Assembly: GCA_019321725.1 (NCBI GenBank)
Contig: CM033119.1
Location: 4,675,865-4,739,864, forward strand
Direction of reading: 5' to 3'
Length of the DNA stretch: 64,000 nucleotides
DNA from: Paulownia fortunei
Taxonomy: Eukaryota; Streptophyta; Magnoliopsida; Lamiales; Paulowniaceae
The notes beneath the pieces are model-generated. The model made no database searches and was not told the origin of the DNA. It saw only the letters and a program-made list of their open reading frames with translations. Made by a program: the position numbers and the translations under genes. Shown here one piece after another: positions 11,778 to 26,313 of the stretch. Positions within the stretch are counted from its first letter, which is position 1, and each line of letters starts with the position of its first letter.

Positions 11778-14700
11778 TGGAAAAATGATTGTGTAAGTCT
11801 TTTATAAATTAGTCAAGTCGCGTAAATCATTTTTCACAATTGCACTTCCAAATGAATTTCAATAAATTAAGTAAAATAAATTATAAATTAAATTAGGATA
11901 TCATTTTTTTTTATCTTTTCTTTGTGTTTGGCACCATCATGTTGAGATGCAGCAGTTGCACTGAATCTTTTGCGAAAAGTTGGTCTGTCATTGTTTCCGT
12001 ACCCCTTGATAAGCTGTAATAAATTTATTTAATTAAACCAAATGAATTAATTGAGAAAATACAGAAAAAAAGCCAGCGCAATTAAATTTGTTTGGTAGCA
12101 ATTTAGACGTAATTAAGATATGATAATTGTTTGGTGCAAAAGAAGACGTGTCTCAAAATCAGACCAAACTGTCCCAAATATTCTTAGGAAAAAATTCATA
12201 TTACAGATATGATTTATTATGTTTGGAATTATTAGTGTCGGAAAGCGTGATATTATTATTATTATTATTAGCTAATGCAGAGTTGTAATTTGTGATTAGA
12301 ATAATAATCCGTATGTGAAATCATGATAATAATGAATAGAACGAACTAAAAGTCTAACACGCTATTTTTGGTACTCATTACATGCATGAAATACGTAATT
12401 AAGGGTAAGAAGAGTATTCTCATTTGAAGGGACAGAGCTAGAGACGGGACGACGGCTCAACTGCACAAAATTTTGGAATTAATATAGAATCTATATATTA
12501 ATTATTAAATTTTAGAAATTTGGTCTTCTAAAAAGTTAAAATATTTTTTTAAAAAAATAAATAAATAAATTTCACGCAAGTATTTGAATGGAGACTAATG
12601 TATAGTTTTTCTTTGTCAAGTTGGCACAATTAAGGATCAAACATCTTAATTATAATTGTTAGATGGTCTATTTTATTTTTAATAATATACACCAACCAAA
12701 ATAAGTGGATATAAATCATTAAAGATATGAACAACTACTTGAATATAGTAAAAATTGTTGATATATACATATATATATATATCCTTTGAGAAAAAAAATA
12801 AAATGTTAATATAACATTTTTATAGTCTGTGGTTTTGATAAGAGTTCAATTTGAAACTTTGTAATCTTATCATCTCAGTTTTTGCAGAAATTCATTGTGA
12901 ATTTTCTAAACAACTAAGAGCGGAAGTAAAAATACGACCTAATCAAACACTCACAATTTCATTTTTATTAGCATGACAATTAATTTAAGTATTATTTAAT
13001 ATGATCATCTCATTTAAAATTTTAAAGTTAAATGAAATACGACAATTATTAGTACGACTCAACTATAAACACTGTATGAACAATCGTCAAAAATAATAAA
13101 TTTTACATTAATTGTTATATATTTAAAGAAATATTTTATACAAATAACATATATGTATTGTATATAATATAAGATAAAACATCATATTTAAATAGCAGAT
13201 TTTTTAGTTATCTAGAAACGCTGAAGTAAAATCATGGAAATATAGTGTTCAATCCACATATATACACGATAACGACTTACCAAAAATTATAGAAAAAGGG
13301 TGTCAAATCCACATATATACACATTAATGGCCCAACAAATTGGTGCGTGTCATACAAATGGGTAGAGGTCAAATACAACTTCTAACACCCTCTTTCACAT
13401 TTGACGTATCATGCAAATGAGTCGGAATCCAAACTTATCATCACTTTAAACTCTGGTGCTAGGGTTTTTAGTAGAACTCATCCCAAAAATCTAGCTCACG
13501 AGAAAAGAATATTCATCCACATATATACACATTAACAACCTAACAAATTAACAATGTTAAACAAATATAATTTCTAACCATCTCTTCCATTCCAAGAACA
13601 AAAGAAAGCAACTTTTACAGCCAATTTTTCCATTCATGTCTACATATATTTTGTTTATTCTGTTTATATAAAGCTCCTACCTCATCAAAAAGAAAGAAAG
13701 CCCTACAAATTCAGCAAAAAAAGTTGAAGACAGTACAGATGGAGGTTCAATTGGTACGTACTTTGAACCTCAACAAATTTCAACAGAATTGTAGTCCTCC
13801 TACCTAAGATATATATGTAAAGCATTTCCATTTGTAATGGTCCTAAGAAGACAATTGTGGGCATCTTATCTTGATTATTACACAACAATTATTCTAATGT
13901 GAAAGGGGGTGAACGCACGCTCAAACCGAAAGCTTCCAATTTGTTCCAGCTTTTCAGACCTTCTGTTTGGGGGCGGTGGCCACTGACCAGAATCTACATC
14001 CTCCACACTGCCAGCACTTTATTCCCCAAATAAGATTCTTGCCCTATATTTTTAATTATATTTTTTATCAATAATTTAAATAATTTTGAGAAGAAAATTG
14101 GAGATTCAGTCTCTATCCTTCTTATTATCAGAATACTTGATAGTTGGTATTCTTTCATAAGTAGCTTTTAATTTGAGATATTCTATTAGTATATAGTGTG
14201 TTTGTGCTATATCATGTACACATGTCTTAATGCACGAGCGAAGACATATTACTCAGTACAAAAATAACAATAAGAGATAATTCAAGCTTTAAAATGCTCA
14301 AATTCCAACATTCTACAATCATGATGTTTTGACCTTGAAAAAAAAAAATTAACTAATCACTTATCTAATTTTAGAAAGGATTTTCAACTTTAAATTAAAA
14401 AGGTCTAATAAATTTACGCTATATATATGGCCACGCGAGCTCTAATTATAATAAAAAGTTTTAGGGCTTCTTAACATGTTAAAACATAATTTTCTAGCCT
14501 TTTGTGAACAGAACTTTATGCATATGAGCTTGAGTGAAAATACAATTTTTTGAGTTTATAGAATGAAAATATCACCAAGTACATAGAAGTTGGAAACCTA
14601 AACCCACGCACCATGAGCATATTGATAAAAGGTCATTTTAGCATGTTTGGATCTTTTTCTCCGTGTTTATCTTGCCGCACTGTAAATGAGTTTAGAGGGA

Positions 14701-16841
14701 AGAAAAAAATGATGCAAACGTCCGATTCAAATGTGTATAGGACGTGTTATCGTATTTATCCAAAAAGCAAATTAGGGAGAAAATCGTTCTCTCCCAAAAT
14801 TAATCAGTAAATTTGAAACCTAAATAAATGATAAAAAAAAAAAAAAGCACCATTTGCTACTGGCCAGGCTAGTGTGTGAGAGAGGGATGGCTGAAAATTA
14901 TATACTAACTATTTCTACTTTCCTATGTGAGTTGAGGATTAGAATTTGATAGCTCGTTCCCGAGAAATCCGTAACATCTCATAGATCATTACTTCCATAC
15001 CTCCCATCAAGGAGCCACCCACTGCCGCCCAACGCATTCAGTGACAAACAACGATCCCTCCAATCATCAACCCTCTTAGATTTAAAAAATAAAAAATAAA
15101 AAATGAATTACGTCTCTTATTATAATCTTTACTCATAACCATTATGGTGAGTGATTATTAAATACTTTCATTATCGTATGTTAAGTTATTAGTTAGTCTC
15201 GAAATTTACTATTCATAGAATATTATGATTATTGATGTATGAGTCCTATATAATCAATAATTTTTATGTTCCATATTTCATATCTTACTGTTCACCCGCT
15301 AAAAAGAATCATTTAACAACAATTGAAAGCTTTTCAGGTGATGATCTTCAATGCAAATACAGGACTCGATCATGATCTTTAATGTGATTACAGTATGTAA
15401 TCAGAATCGGATGAAGATTTGTTATTTTCAGATGCTAGCAAACTTGCTCGTTAGCAAACTTTATCTAATAAGATTTTTAACAAGGAAGAGGACGGAGAGA
15501 AACAGGTTTTTCTCTTCTCCTAAGCCTTAACATCATTGCTAATCATACAATTGTTACACGGTTGATTATCAGCATTAGACATGCTTCCAAGGAAGCCCCT
15601 TGACCTGATTGATTAACAGGCACAATGATGTACGTTAACGAACTTTATTCGGACACCACGATTTTGGCCGGTAAGATGTTGACGTCTGAATTAGTCTTCA
15701 AGTCCTAATAATTTCCTTTAGATTATGATCTTTCAGTTGAAGCAAATGATTGATTTTATGCAATCTTTGCCAATTCTTCAAAGTTGGAGGATAATCATTA
15801 AACGAGACTCACAATGTGAACGAGTAGAATAGTTGACCAACAACTCGAATTCAGTACCATTTGCTTCCTTCTCAGCAATGCATTGGCCATGACATAGCAT
15901 CTTGCACTACTCAACTATGTTTGTCACACCATATTTGATTAATTGGAATTTAAAAAAAATCGTACAAAATTTTAACTGGTTTTCAATTTTCATCAAATTC
16001 CAGTTCCATAAAACTAATGTACAAAGCTTAAATACGGCCAAAAGAGAACATAAATTCGTTTCAGTCAGCTGAAAATCTTTCATTTCATCAGCTGCAATGT
16101 CGATTTGTTCAAAAATCTAAAGATGCCATGATCGCATCGGCAAAGATCCTTTGAGAATCCCTTTTCACCAGAAGATAAGAGGATGTCGGAAGTAGGTCAA
16201 TTTTATAATTTTATGAAGGAAAGGAAAGGTTAACCAAACAAATATTCGAAGCAAACTACTACTACTACTATCACAGTTCAAATATTTTGATAATAATATA
16301 GCCTGTCAACTAGAAAAGATATGGCCTTACGGTTTAAAATTCATATATAAAAGAAAGAAAGCACGTTAGGAGGCCTGATTACACGGGAAATATTGTCACA
16401 ACCTTCTCTGTATTCTTCTGATTATAAAATCCTTCTGCACATGGGAGGAAGATGCAATTCAGAGCATCATTTACCAACCTAAAATCTCCCATACTATCTC
16501 TACACCTTCAATGGCCCCTCCTATAAAATCCAAATGAAAATGAAAGATAATTTTTGAGAGAGAGTGAGATAGAGATAAGAGAGAGGGAGAAGTTATAGGA
16601 CTAGTTTAAGAAAACACCACCATACCTACGATCGATAATGATTCACGATCCCACTTAGATATGTGGATCAGCTGTCATAAATTCTCACACACAAGATTGC
16701 TGAAATAAAGATGATGTTCCAATCATAATTTCATGACCACAATGGAATGTATGCTCGCACCCCATGTTCCATGTGATTTAAGTAAACCAACAACAAAAGT
16801 TCCTGCTTCTGCCTCTTCAGGCATATGAAAATCTAATGCAA

Positions 16842-17050
16842 TTATGAATTTTGATCTAATGCAACAAAGCACTGGTCTTCGGCATCTGTTGGTATAGGAG
16901 CTAGGTACACTTGGTAATCATAAAGGTTCCCCACAGCAGATACATTCTGTGTACAACTTTGAAATATATTTTCATCACAAACCTCAAAATCCTGTCCCTC
17001 TGGTAGACCCAAAAATGCTAGCTGGAGCTGAAATAGATTGTTCAGCAAAA
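16842..17050 (-). other. possible 3'-UTR exon downstream of RPA43
   Basis: On the minus strand a good splice acceptor (ATCTATTTCAG) ends at about 17051 and is followed by an open frame of about 65 codons ending at 16842. A matching donor (CTTAG then GTAATT) lies near 18430, about 54 nt beyond the RPA43 stop codon. The peptide (including VYLAPIPTDAEDQCF) matches no family I recognise. It may be a spliced 3' UTR of RPA43 or part of another transcript; the evidence is weak. Confidence 0.2.
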
Positions 17051-18484
17051 GCAACAAGCAACTAGGACCTCCCCACTATCGGATGCACAAATTCCACATT
17101 CAATGTTCAGACAAACCACAATCAAATTCTACCACTCCACTTTGACCAAGCTCCCACACACCGATGCTTTGTATGAAGAAACTACGAGTTACACTATCCA
17201 GAAGTATTATTCTGACAAAGAATTATAGCCTAGCAATAATTTAGCCACAATTTTAAGAAAATTAAAACAGTCGTTGATATTTAAAAACAAAAAAAGGATC
17301 AATTATTGCAGCATTCTCTGGAACAATGATAGTTAATTACATAGCCAATTACAAATCTCAATTAGAGCCCTTTAATCTAAATTTTCTATAGCACTTAAAT
17401 AGCAACGACATCATCCTAGTGAGCCACACTGGTAATCCACATGATAATCAATATACTGCCTCCACCTTTTGTCATGTCCAATCCATATGAGAGCACCAAA
17501 TAATGTCAATCATTTGATATTCACCCCTGGAAATTAATTTTGCATACCATGCGTGACAGTCAGCAGTAAAGTATGCAATGATCCCGCTTATCCTCATCCA
17601 ACATAAGAAATATTGACGAAGCACAAGCTTAGGGGGCGGTGGTCTCTTTCCTCTGATATAGATACTTAAAAAACTGTGGTGGCAGCATGTATACTTGTAT
17701 GGTTAAGATGCCAAGGAAAAATAAACTTTAAAATGAGTAATAGTAAAGAAAAATTTGAGAATCAAATAGGCACATGAAAAATAGTTAAATGAGCTGTTCT
17801 AGGCATGTAAAAGCAGGTTTCCAGGGAATACCAGAAAGAGGAAAAGTCTATAAGCATTGCACATAAATTTGGAAACATAACACGCAATCCAAAAGCCATC
17901 AGGAGGTCTGAAACATTTATGCAAACTTAACACCAAGAACTAAAATATAGCACGCATTTATAAGGACCCAAACCCTCCCATCCAACAAGGACACAGACTT
18001 CATGTCAAAACCAAATTGATTAAAGAAACATAATCCAGACCCTTCAACACAGAAGAAAAGAAAAGCGCGGACCAACTCAACAAACATCCTCTAAGACAGT
18101 GCAGTTTACAGAAATCTTAAGAACGGGAATATCATTGACTCATCACACGTAAGAGGTGATCAGAAAAAATAACCAAAAAAACTTAAGCTTTCAGGTAAGT
18201 GATCTAACTCATGTTAATTTCAGTTCTCAATTGACTCCAGTAAATATCATTTATGAAATCAAGACATATAACACCAAAATGCGAAGCATTGAAGGGAAAA
18301 AGAAAAAACAATAACAAAAAAAATGGAACTGTGTGGAAAAAATATGATAATTCATGACAAAGTGATTGAGATAGGGAGATAGAGAGCAAGAATAGTAGGA
18401 CTCATTAACAAGCCTCAGAAGAAGAATTACCTAAGGAGTCTTGTCTCTTCAAAATGCAAGAGTGTATGCCTGTATGCCAACTTT

Positions 18485-21121
18485 TCAACTATGGTCTTTT
18501 CTCCTTTTTTTCACCTTCTTAACCTGCTCGTCATTTTTCAATGAAGATGTTTCCCTCTTCATCAACAATCTATCATTCTCTGGCTTTTCATCTTCTCCCT
18601 CTCCACTTTTCCATTTTTTAGTGGTACTGCAGCATCATTTTAAAAAAATAATAATTCAGTAAATTGGTCAAATGCAAATGGCAATACACTCTAGATAAAC
18701 TTCATATAACTGGCAAAAAGTTCAGTCACAACCTATTAGCTTGAGACCATTCATCCAAATTTTTATCCAACCATTGAGCGCATCCAGTACAGTCAGCAAC
18801 CAAGGATCCTGATATATGAAGTATCTCCTCATCAAAGCTACAACAAAAAAGCAGATGAATGAATTCACAAAAAATAACAGATTACCTCAAAAGAAAATGA
18901 AATGAACATTCAGCATTTCTTTTCTCCTTTTCATATGAATGCAGAAAAAGGAAAGCTTAGGACTGAATAAAGCCAACCCAGTACATTTAACAGAAACATT
19001 CTTTTTTCTCAAAGTACACGGGCATGGATTGCTGATGAATGACTTAAAATTTCTCTCCACTAATTTGAATCACACTGGGGTCTTCCCTCTATCCAATGCT
19101 TTACAGAATGTTATGAAGGAAAGTTGCATGAAAGATTGATCGCCACTACACATTCTCCATGAGTAGCTTCATTCTTTACAATAAGAAGTGGATTTCGTTG
19201 GAAACTATCTTTGAGTCAAATCATCAACTGAATCATTGTGGGTTAATATTGCGATAAATTATGAACCAATGTTAGTTTACGCATATGGAAATTTGACACG
19301 TTCAAGGTTCAACAAAGATACTTGCCTAAGCACTTCCAAATTACATAAGCAGCAGCGTTTTTTGGAATTGCACAACCATTTTGTCTTAGTGGTGCGTAAG
19401 AAAAAAAGGGGTGAGTAGGGTTAAGCTATCCAAAACCATAGTTTGAGATATAGGACTTTAATCAAACATGTTCAGAGAAAGTCAACTCTGACATCTCTAC
19501 AAACACTAGTAACTGTCCTGGTATAAGATGAAGATTTTTCCCAGTAAAAGAATTAAGGCCAGTCCCACAGGTAAAATTTTAAGTGCTCATGCTAGAATGT
19601 GTAAATTAAGGCATAAGAAACCTCAGCTTCATTGTAGGACAGTACAAGTGATTCCCGCATAAAGTTGAAGAAAATTAGTCCATGAAGTGACTCAATAACC
19701 TAAATGAAAGAAACTTAAGGGCCTTCTTTGGACCATAATAATGTTAAGTGAAAAATCAGTATTCTAATATTTTACGTACTAGGGAAATTATTTTTAGAGC
19801 ACCATAATCTTGCCTCAATATATGTTTGGTTAAAACCAATTCTTCCCCTAAATTTGATGCAGAATGAGACGCAGCCTAGAAGTCAAGGGCTTAAACACAT
19901 CCTTCAGATAAAGAATCTTCAAATAAAGTTCATCTATCAGTTGGCTTTAATGTATCCTACTTCAGCATGCACACCTAATAAATGCATGTACAGGAACCAT
20001 CAATTCTTGGATGCATAGTAATCAATCATGAATTAGTTCATTAAACCAAAATTTGACTTGTAATTATCTATTCCTGGATTAGTGTGCACATACACATAAA
20101 TTGTGACCTCAAAACCAATTTCTTTTAGTTCAGTTCATCACTAAAAGCAAAGGGTTGAGAAATTACACTAAGTATTGAATTTGGAAGAAACCATAGTTAC
20201 ACTAAAAGGGAAAACAATATTTCACCTCTTCATAACAAATCGTAGAATAGTTCCAACTTTTATCTTATCTTTCTTATGAGATCGGCTAACATATACTTCC
20301 TTTCCACGTCTCTGCAGGAGAATGAGGATACACAAAAAACACTGATTAAAACTTCTCAAAACTCTGGTTACAATGCAGCATCTTTCAAGATAAGCCATTT
20401 ACAATTTTATGCTTGAAATAATTGCGAATGTCTTCATCTGCTATAAAAACAGACGAAAAACCAAGAACCACAGCATGAATTGACTGCGGAGTAATTTTAA
20501 CCACCTCTCCCTCTGTCAAATAAATGGGAAAAAATCAATAAAACTGATCCAATTAATGTTTGCCATCTCATTTCATTAAAATTCTCTGCCTCTTTTATCC
20601 AAAAATATTAACACTCCGGTGCACACCACGCCTAAAAAAAAAAAATGGAAAAGGAGAAGCTAAATTACCTAAAAGCTTGTCGGGCGTCGGATTGAAAAGC
20701 AACAATCTAGCTTTCAATTTCACGCCAAAATACGGATGAATTCCTGGTAGAATCTTCGCCAAATTACTACAACCATTCGGATCGTATGCTAATACAACTC
20801 CTTCAAAAGTCTCACTGTACCTATATGAAAGAAGAAAAGACGCAGCAATCTTCAAGCAATTATAAATCCCGAAACTAACCCAACAAAGGCCAAAATATAC
20901 AGAAACATATATGGCACTATTACTCATTCTCTGTCACAAAAGTGCAAAGATAAGAATCAGATGCATCATAATAATAATAAAATAAATAAAACAGTTTATA
21001 TCAAAACTTACGTGAACAGCAAAGAGCTGAGCTCGCTGAGGATAGCGTCGTTCGCGCATTTAGCCTTGGACGGGTGTAAATACACAACTAAATTTGCTTC
21101 GCATTCTTTCAGTCCCTCCAT
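18485..21121 (-). CDS. DNA-directed RNA polymerase I subunit RPA43-like, 6 exons
   Basis: RPA43 is part of the Pol I stalk, the counterpart of Rpb7, and links the nucleolar enzyme to initiation factor Rrn3/TIF-IA for pre-rRNA synthesis. Exons: 21121-21012, 20820-20669, 20512-20403, 20311-20226, 18837-18733, 18626-18485. Lengths 110, 152, 110, 86, 105 and 142 sum to 705 nt, giving 234 aa with every phase consistent and GT-AG borders. The N-terminal part (about 1-87, starting MEGLKECEANLVVYLHPSKA) fits an Rpb7-N-like domain with GIHPYFGVKLKARLLLF at its end. Residues about 88-187 fit an OB/S1-like fold (EGEVVKITPQSIHAVVLGF, VGTILRFVMKRFDEEILHISGS shortened here). The C-terminus is charged and lysine-rich. 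Intron 4 is long (1,388 nt). The start is the only ATG that gives a full first exon. Family identification rests on the recalled plant RPA43 pattern. Confidence 0.8.
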
Positions 21122-21129
21122 TAATCTTC

Positions 21130-23816
21130 AAATAAACAGAAATTTTGAAGTTTTTTCTATTGTTAATTATGTTCGATTCCAGCTGATAAGGGCTTCAGTG
21201 TAATTGAAAGTTGAAACCCCGAAAACCCCTGATTCTGTCCATTTTGCCACTGAGTTGGGCCGAAGTAAGTGAATGACCGTTTAATTTTTTCGGCTAAAGC
21301 CCATAGAAGGGAACAGGCAAACATGATTCTGTCGAGATTTGGATCAGTATATTGGGCTACCAGCTTGTTGTACAACAAATTTGCGTCAGGATATTGGGCC
21401 GACAAAGAATACAGAAATGAAAATTCCCATTTAGGTTCAACTCAAGCAACGTATATGTGAACTTAGGCAACTTAATTTATCATAGTTGAGTTTCGTTAAA
21501 TTATAGAGGGCAATGGAAAATAATGAAGTTCTATTACACCATGCTCAAGCTCAGTTCTTTATTTTCAGCTTGGATTATTGATGTGCCATCACTCCTTTTA
21601 GTAGTATTTTTGTTGAACTCGAGTTGTTAAATGAGTCACTACGTGTATTACAAATAAGTTTTAGAACAAATAGATGTAAGTCAGAAATTTTAAAAATATA
21701 TAAGTGCATAATTAATCGCGTTCTTTCAATAATGAAAACTGGGGATATTTATAGTATTCATATGAGGGTGTTCGTAGGATTGAGTTTTATGGTCTAGTGA
21801 GCTTAGTTTAAGTATTATAGTCTAATTTATCTATTATCTTATGAAACCATGAACTCGGTCTATTGGTCTTGTCTTTGTTTCGAACTATAATCCATACGAA
21901 AAATTTAAATTTAACTTCTTGGTCTTTTTTTGGGCTCATGCCCATCAATTATCTATTCTAGTTTGGCAGTTCATACACTTGTATTTCTAGTATATATTTA
22001 CGTAATGAACAAAGAAATATACGTTTAACGTGTATTTATAATATTCAATACAATATAAAATACTAAATTAGAATAAATGATTTTATTTCTTCATTTCTTT
22101 TATAAGTCCGTCATATTTAAGATGAAGTAAAAGTACTTGTTTAAACCAAACTTACAAATAACTTTACCCCCATCCCACCCACCACACAAAAAAATAATAA
22201 TAAAATAAAAAATTAAGAAGAAAACATTTAAGGAGTGGTAATAGAAACTTATTAAGTCCTAAAACTCCAAAAAACAATTGACAATAAAAACCCTTATAAA
22301 ATTTATCATCCACCATCATATATCACTTTTGTAAATAGAAAAAAGTAACGAGGGGGAAAAAGAATGTAGCTTTTCTGTAGATAGTTGTGGAGTGGGAAAA
22401 TCGAAAAGTGAATGCCCTTTTCAATCCAAAAAGCCCAAAAAGTAGCCTCAAATTCGGCCCACAATTTCACAAAAATAGACAAAATGGAGTTCTCTTGCAT
22501 ACAAGAATATGTCTGCTTACATCCCTACATTGTACTCTGTTTCCATGTTCCCCTCTTTCGCCACGCCTATTTTTTTGGTTCTTTCCCTTTCAACTATCAT
22601 GCTTGGACCCCACTTAGTCTCTGCTCTTTCTACTTTTTCTATTTTCTGCTTATTCTACCCTAATGAATTTGGGTATAATGACAATGATAATCTTAATCAT
22701 TTGATTGTTACGTTGATATTAAAACGACAATGGACATGGTAAATTGGTCCCCTACCAGTCACTTCGAATATTATACTCAATATACATATATTTAAATATA
22801 TTTTTTTTCAAATATTCTTAATAAAATATAAAATATTTGATATAACGAATAAATGAACAAGAAATAAATTTTGGGATAGGATTTAAAGAGAGTTTCCACG
22901 ATTAAAAATACCTTGTAATATATCATAAGATACTTAACTAAATTAACCTATAAGGTTGTTATGTAAGGCCTAACTCCTTTTGTCTTCTTCAATTAGTACC
23001 TATTGGGTGGGTGTGGCATAGTTCAACCCCATTTTAAGTTCAAGATTTCCTTAACTTTGATTAAAGTTAAAGTAAATATGGATTGAATTTCATGAATATT
23101 GTCTCTTGAGAGCGAACGATCATTAATAATAATGATCATTATAATCACACATTTAGTGGTAACATTAAAGTCAAATCCAAAACCAAAAGTGAATAGGAGA
23201 TCATACCATAGAATAGCCTTTTATTTTGTGCCATAGTCAATGGGGGTCAAAACATGCTGCATTCCTATGATGGCTTAGATTCAAATCTTCCCATAATCTT
23301 AGTTAATATATTATAACCCAATACTAATAATTACACAAGGGTGGGTGCTAATGTTTTTTTCATGATTATTTTTATTAAAATATTCCTATAATTATCCCAT
23401 ATATGTTGGATTACAGCAGTCACACAATATGATTGAATAAATCTCATTTTTTTCAACCATGAAAATTATTGAAATTGACCAAATCATGATAATTATGATT
23501 TGTGCCGTATTATTAATTGGTGCCTCAACCAAAATATATATTTTTGGTTTGTCTTTCTTAGCTTTATCATGATGTTGATGCCATGATGATGTATGGATGG
23601 TGGACCATTGCACTAAAAAGGGTTTTTTTTTTTCTTTTCCTAAATTAATTCTTTGCGTGACATTCTAAGTTTATTTTTATGCGACCATTAGCCTTAATGT
23701 AGCATAAACTGTCGATTTTCTATTGTAATATCTTTGTTTCTTCCTTGATTTTAGGATTTATCACACATATGACATATTTACCCGTATATATTATTTGTGT
23801 AGTTCACCACATATTT

Positions 23817-23852
<36 letters not shown>

Positions 23853-25250
23853 GTGTGTTTATGTATGAATGTGTAGTGAGATAATTAATTTATTTATTTT
23901 TACGTAGTATCTCTCTAATATAGTTAAGGCAAGTTCAACTTAAAATTATTTTTCTAGAAATGTTTATTCTAGAATCTTCCCTGAAAAAATTAATTTATGT
24001 TTAATTATTTTTATTATTAGCCATGTAATACATGATGCACCTGGAGTGGATCCTATATTTGTGAAAATAAATAACTTGAAAAGTGGATATTGCACCCATT
24101 GCATATGTGATGGGTGTGGCATGTGCACTGTTATTAGCATTATTTGGCTAATAGATATGTGGGAAAAAAATAAAGGGCTCAAAGCAATTTTAAATTAAAA
24201 GCATTTTGATGAAAAATGTATGTTTTTTTCCCACATGTTTGTATCTGGATTTTCAAACAATAAAGTTCGAAATTTATTACCGAAAAGTATAATAACAATT
24301 TTTACATTTAATTAAAATATAATCTAAAGTAAACAATTTGAGGCAATTTGTATCAGTAGTATCTAGACTTCTATGCTAGCAATGCAGGTTATCATATCCA
24401 TAAAACAATAGCAAGAAGTAACTCTAATGTGGTTTTATTCAGCTTCCATGTTTGCTTGAACTGTAGTAAACAAGGAGTGAAGATGCTTCATACATAGCCA
24501 AAAAGTATGCGAAATTTTAAAACAGTATATTTTCAATTTTTATTATTTGAAATTTTAAAAATACATTAGTTTTATCAATTTTTTAAAAAAATATCACTTA
24601 CTTTTATTTTTAAATTTTTTTGGGTCAAAGTGAGACATGAAAATACACCTACCAAATATTTTTTTAGACCTACTAACATTTAACATATTTTCATGCACAA
24701 AACATCATGAAAACAGTTACATTTTTATTTTCAAACTGATATAGTCGATATAAAATCGTAATTAATCTAAATATATTTTTACTTCTATCCAAAATTCTGT
24801 TGAAAATATTTTCAATCATAGTAATATTGAAAACTCGAAAATAAAATTGAAAATGAAACCACTTAGACTCTAAAAAGTTGGAACTATTCCACATCAAAAA
24901 CAAAAAGAGAGAGAAGATATTTTATAATCTTCCCAAGCTTAGGTGTGACATTAATTTTAAAAAGTGCTTGGCGATTAGGAAGGGTCAACTATTTTTTCTG
25001 AATTTTTGGTCAGTCATATTTTTTAAATAATTTTTTTCATTTTATTTATCATAAACTCAGATAAATAGATCAAAACAATAAGAAAAGATATAATAATATA
25101 AAACCAACAGAATAAGTATTTTTAATTTTAAACATTACTAATTTGAATGGAGTGTGACATCATATTCTATAATTAACAAAAATAAGCTAAAAATATTGCA
25201 AGTTCTTGAATGAATCCAACCCATTACCCAAAAATTCATAGAATAGCTCT
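21130..25250. other. intergenic, no gene seen
   Basis: Only short ORFs without recognisable domains occur. The sequence holds a (TA)n microsatellite at 23821-23849 and a perfect inverted repeat (GATCATTA, 4-base loop, TAATGATC) near 23118-23140. The RPA43 promoter should lie at the left end; I see no clear TATA box for it. Confidence 0.6.
23821..23849. repeat. (TA)n microsatellite
   Basis: About 14 uninterrupted AT dinucleotides in intergenic DNA. Confidence 0.9.
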
Positions 25251-25427
25251 AACGCATTGGATCAATATCATCCTCTGCATGTTCGACACGTGGATCACGG
25301 TCAACGGTGTTGGAAACAAGAGAAGAAACGGCGTTTAGGAGTACCGAATTGAGGAATAATCTGCTGGGATTGCGGCGAGTTGTAGTTCCAACGCCCTCGT
25401 TTACTGTGCTAGAGTGACTAGCCCGGC

Positions 25428-25787
25428 GTGAAAGCTCCCATCACAGAGTCGCCTCCCCGCCGTCAGATCTCGTCGCTAATCTCCACGAACGCACGCGGGG
25501 ATGAAGTGTGGAGCCCATGGGTGCAGAGACCGTGTATTGAGATAGATTCCTGCGGTGCGGTCTCTGCAGTGAAGTGCTTTTCAGGTGTTGTACGTTATGC
25601 CGCAGTGGGCCCCGCACGTGGACTGAAATCTGATTGTGGTAGAATTTGTGAACGAATCCAATTTGTGGTAGATGATTTTAATCTGATTATTGCTGGTTTC
25701 TTGATGAGTTATTGGGATTGGCTTATTGTACCCTATTTTTACCCAGAAAAAAATAATACTCTTGCCCTTTGCGTACCCAACATATGA
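25428..25787 (+). CDS. unidentified ORF in a GC-rich islet, possible gene fragment
   Basis: An open frame of 119 codons lies in a marked GC-rich islet (about 25250-25690) within AT-rich DNA. It begins with GTG rather than ATG, and an in-frame stop (TAG) lies just upstream. The first half reads like real protein (SPPRRQISSLISTNARGDEV, WSPWVQRPCIEIDSCG). The last third turns hydrophobic and AT-rich and looks like random translation. I recognise no family. It could be an internal exon of an unrecognised gene, a captured gene fragment or a pseudogene. Confidence 0.25.
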   Translation: MKAPITESPPRRQISSLISTNARGDEVWSPWVQRPCIEIDSCGAVSAVKCFSGVVRYAAVGPARGLKSDCGRICERIQFVVDDFNLIIAGFLMSYWDWLIVPYFYPEKNNTLALCVPNI

Positions 25788-26313
25788 TTCTTATATTGAG
25801 ATTGTAATTTTTTAAAATAAGATTATTATTTTTTTAAATGGAAAGTGTTTTCATTTTGATCATTTTGAGTGCATTTTCATTTTCATTTTGTTTTTGTGAA
25901 ATAAAAATGTGTTTCACTATAATGTAGAAATATTTATTAAAAATAATTTTTAAATATAAGAATAATAATTAATTGATCTCATTAATTTTTTATATTTTAT
26001 TAATTATATTATATTTAATTAAAAATTATTATTTAATTTATTATGAGTACTAAAGCATTCCTATCATAGAGTACATGAAATTCTTGTACCTATGTTCCTG
26101 CCTTTCTTTTTTCAACTTTCTCGATTATCTTTCATTCTATTTGATGGATTCTTAACAAATTCGTCAATTTCTTCTTTTTAGTGTTTGGCAAATAGTAGTA
26201 GCTAATTATTTAGTTATGTCTTCTTTGTTTTAAATCTAGAAGGAAAACCATATAGATAGAAAATATAATCAACTATACTTTGTTTCCTTAACTCAAAACA
26301 ATGATGGGATTAT

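Larger units (their letters stand above)
4900..16300. other. long gene-poor AT-rich stretch
   Basis: About 11 kb with no coding region I can support. It holds long A/T runs, a (TA)n microsatellite at 11741-11775, a dispersed repeat at about 11150-11560, and two islets richer in G and C (7790-7960 and 8640-8830) entered separately. The short ORFs at 6236-6433, 6551-6760, 13703-13888 and 14613-14810 have no recognisable domain and no splice context, and I leave them out. Confidence 0.6.

Noticed and set aside
22387..22742. Overlapping short plus ORFs at 22.4-22.7 kb
   Set aside because: Three frames are open together in pyrimidine-rich sequence, which is typical of chance; no domain is recognised.
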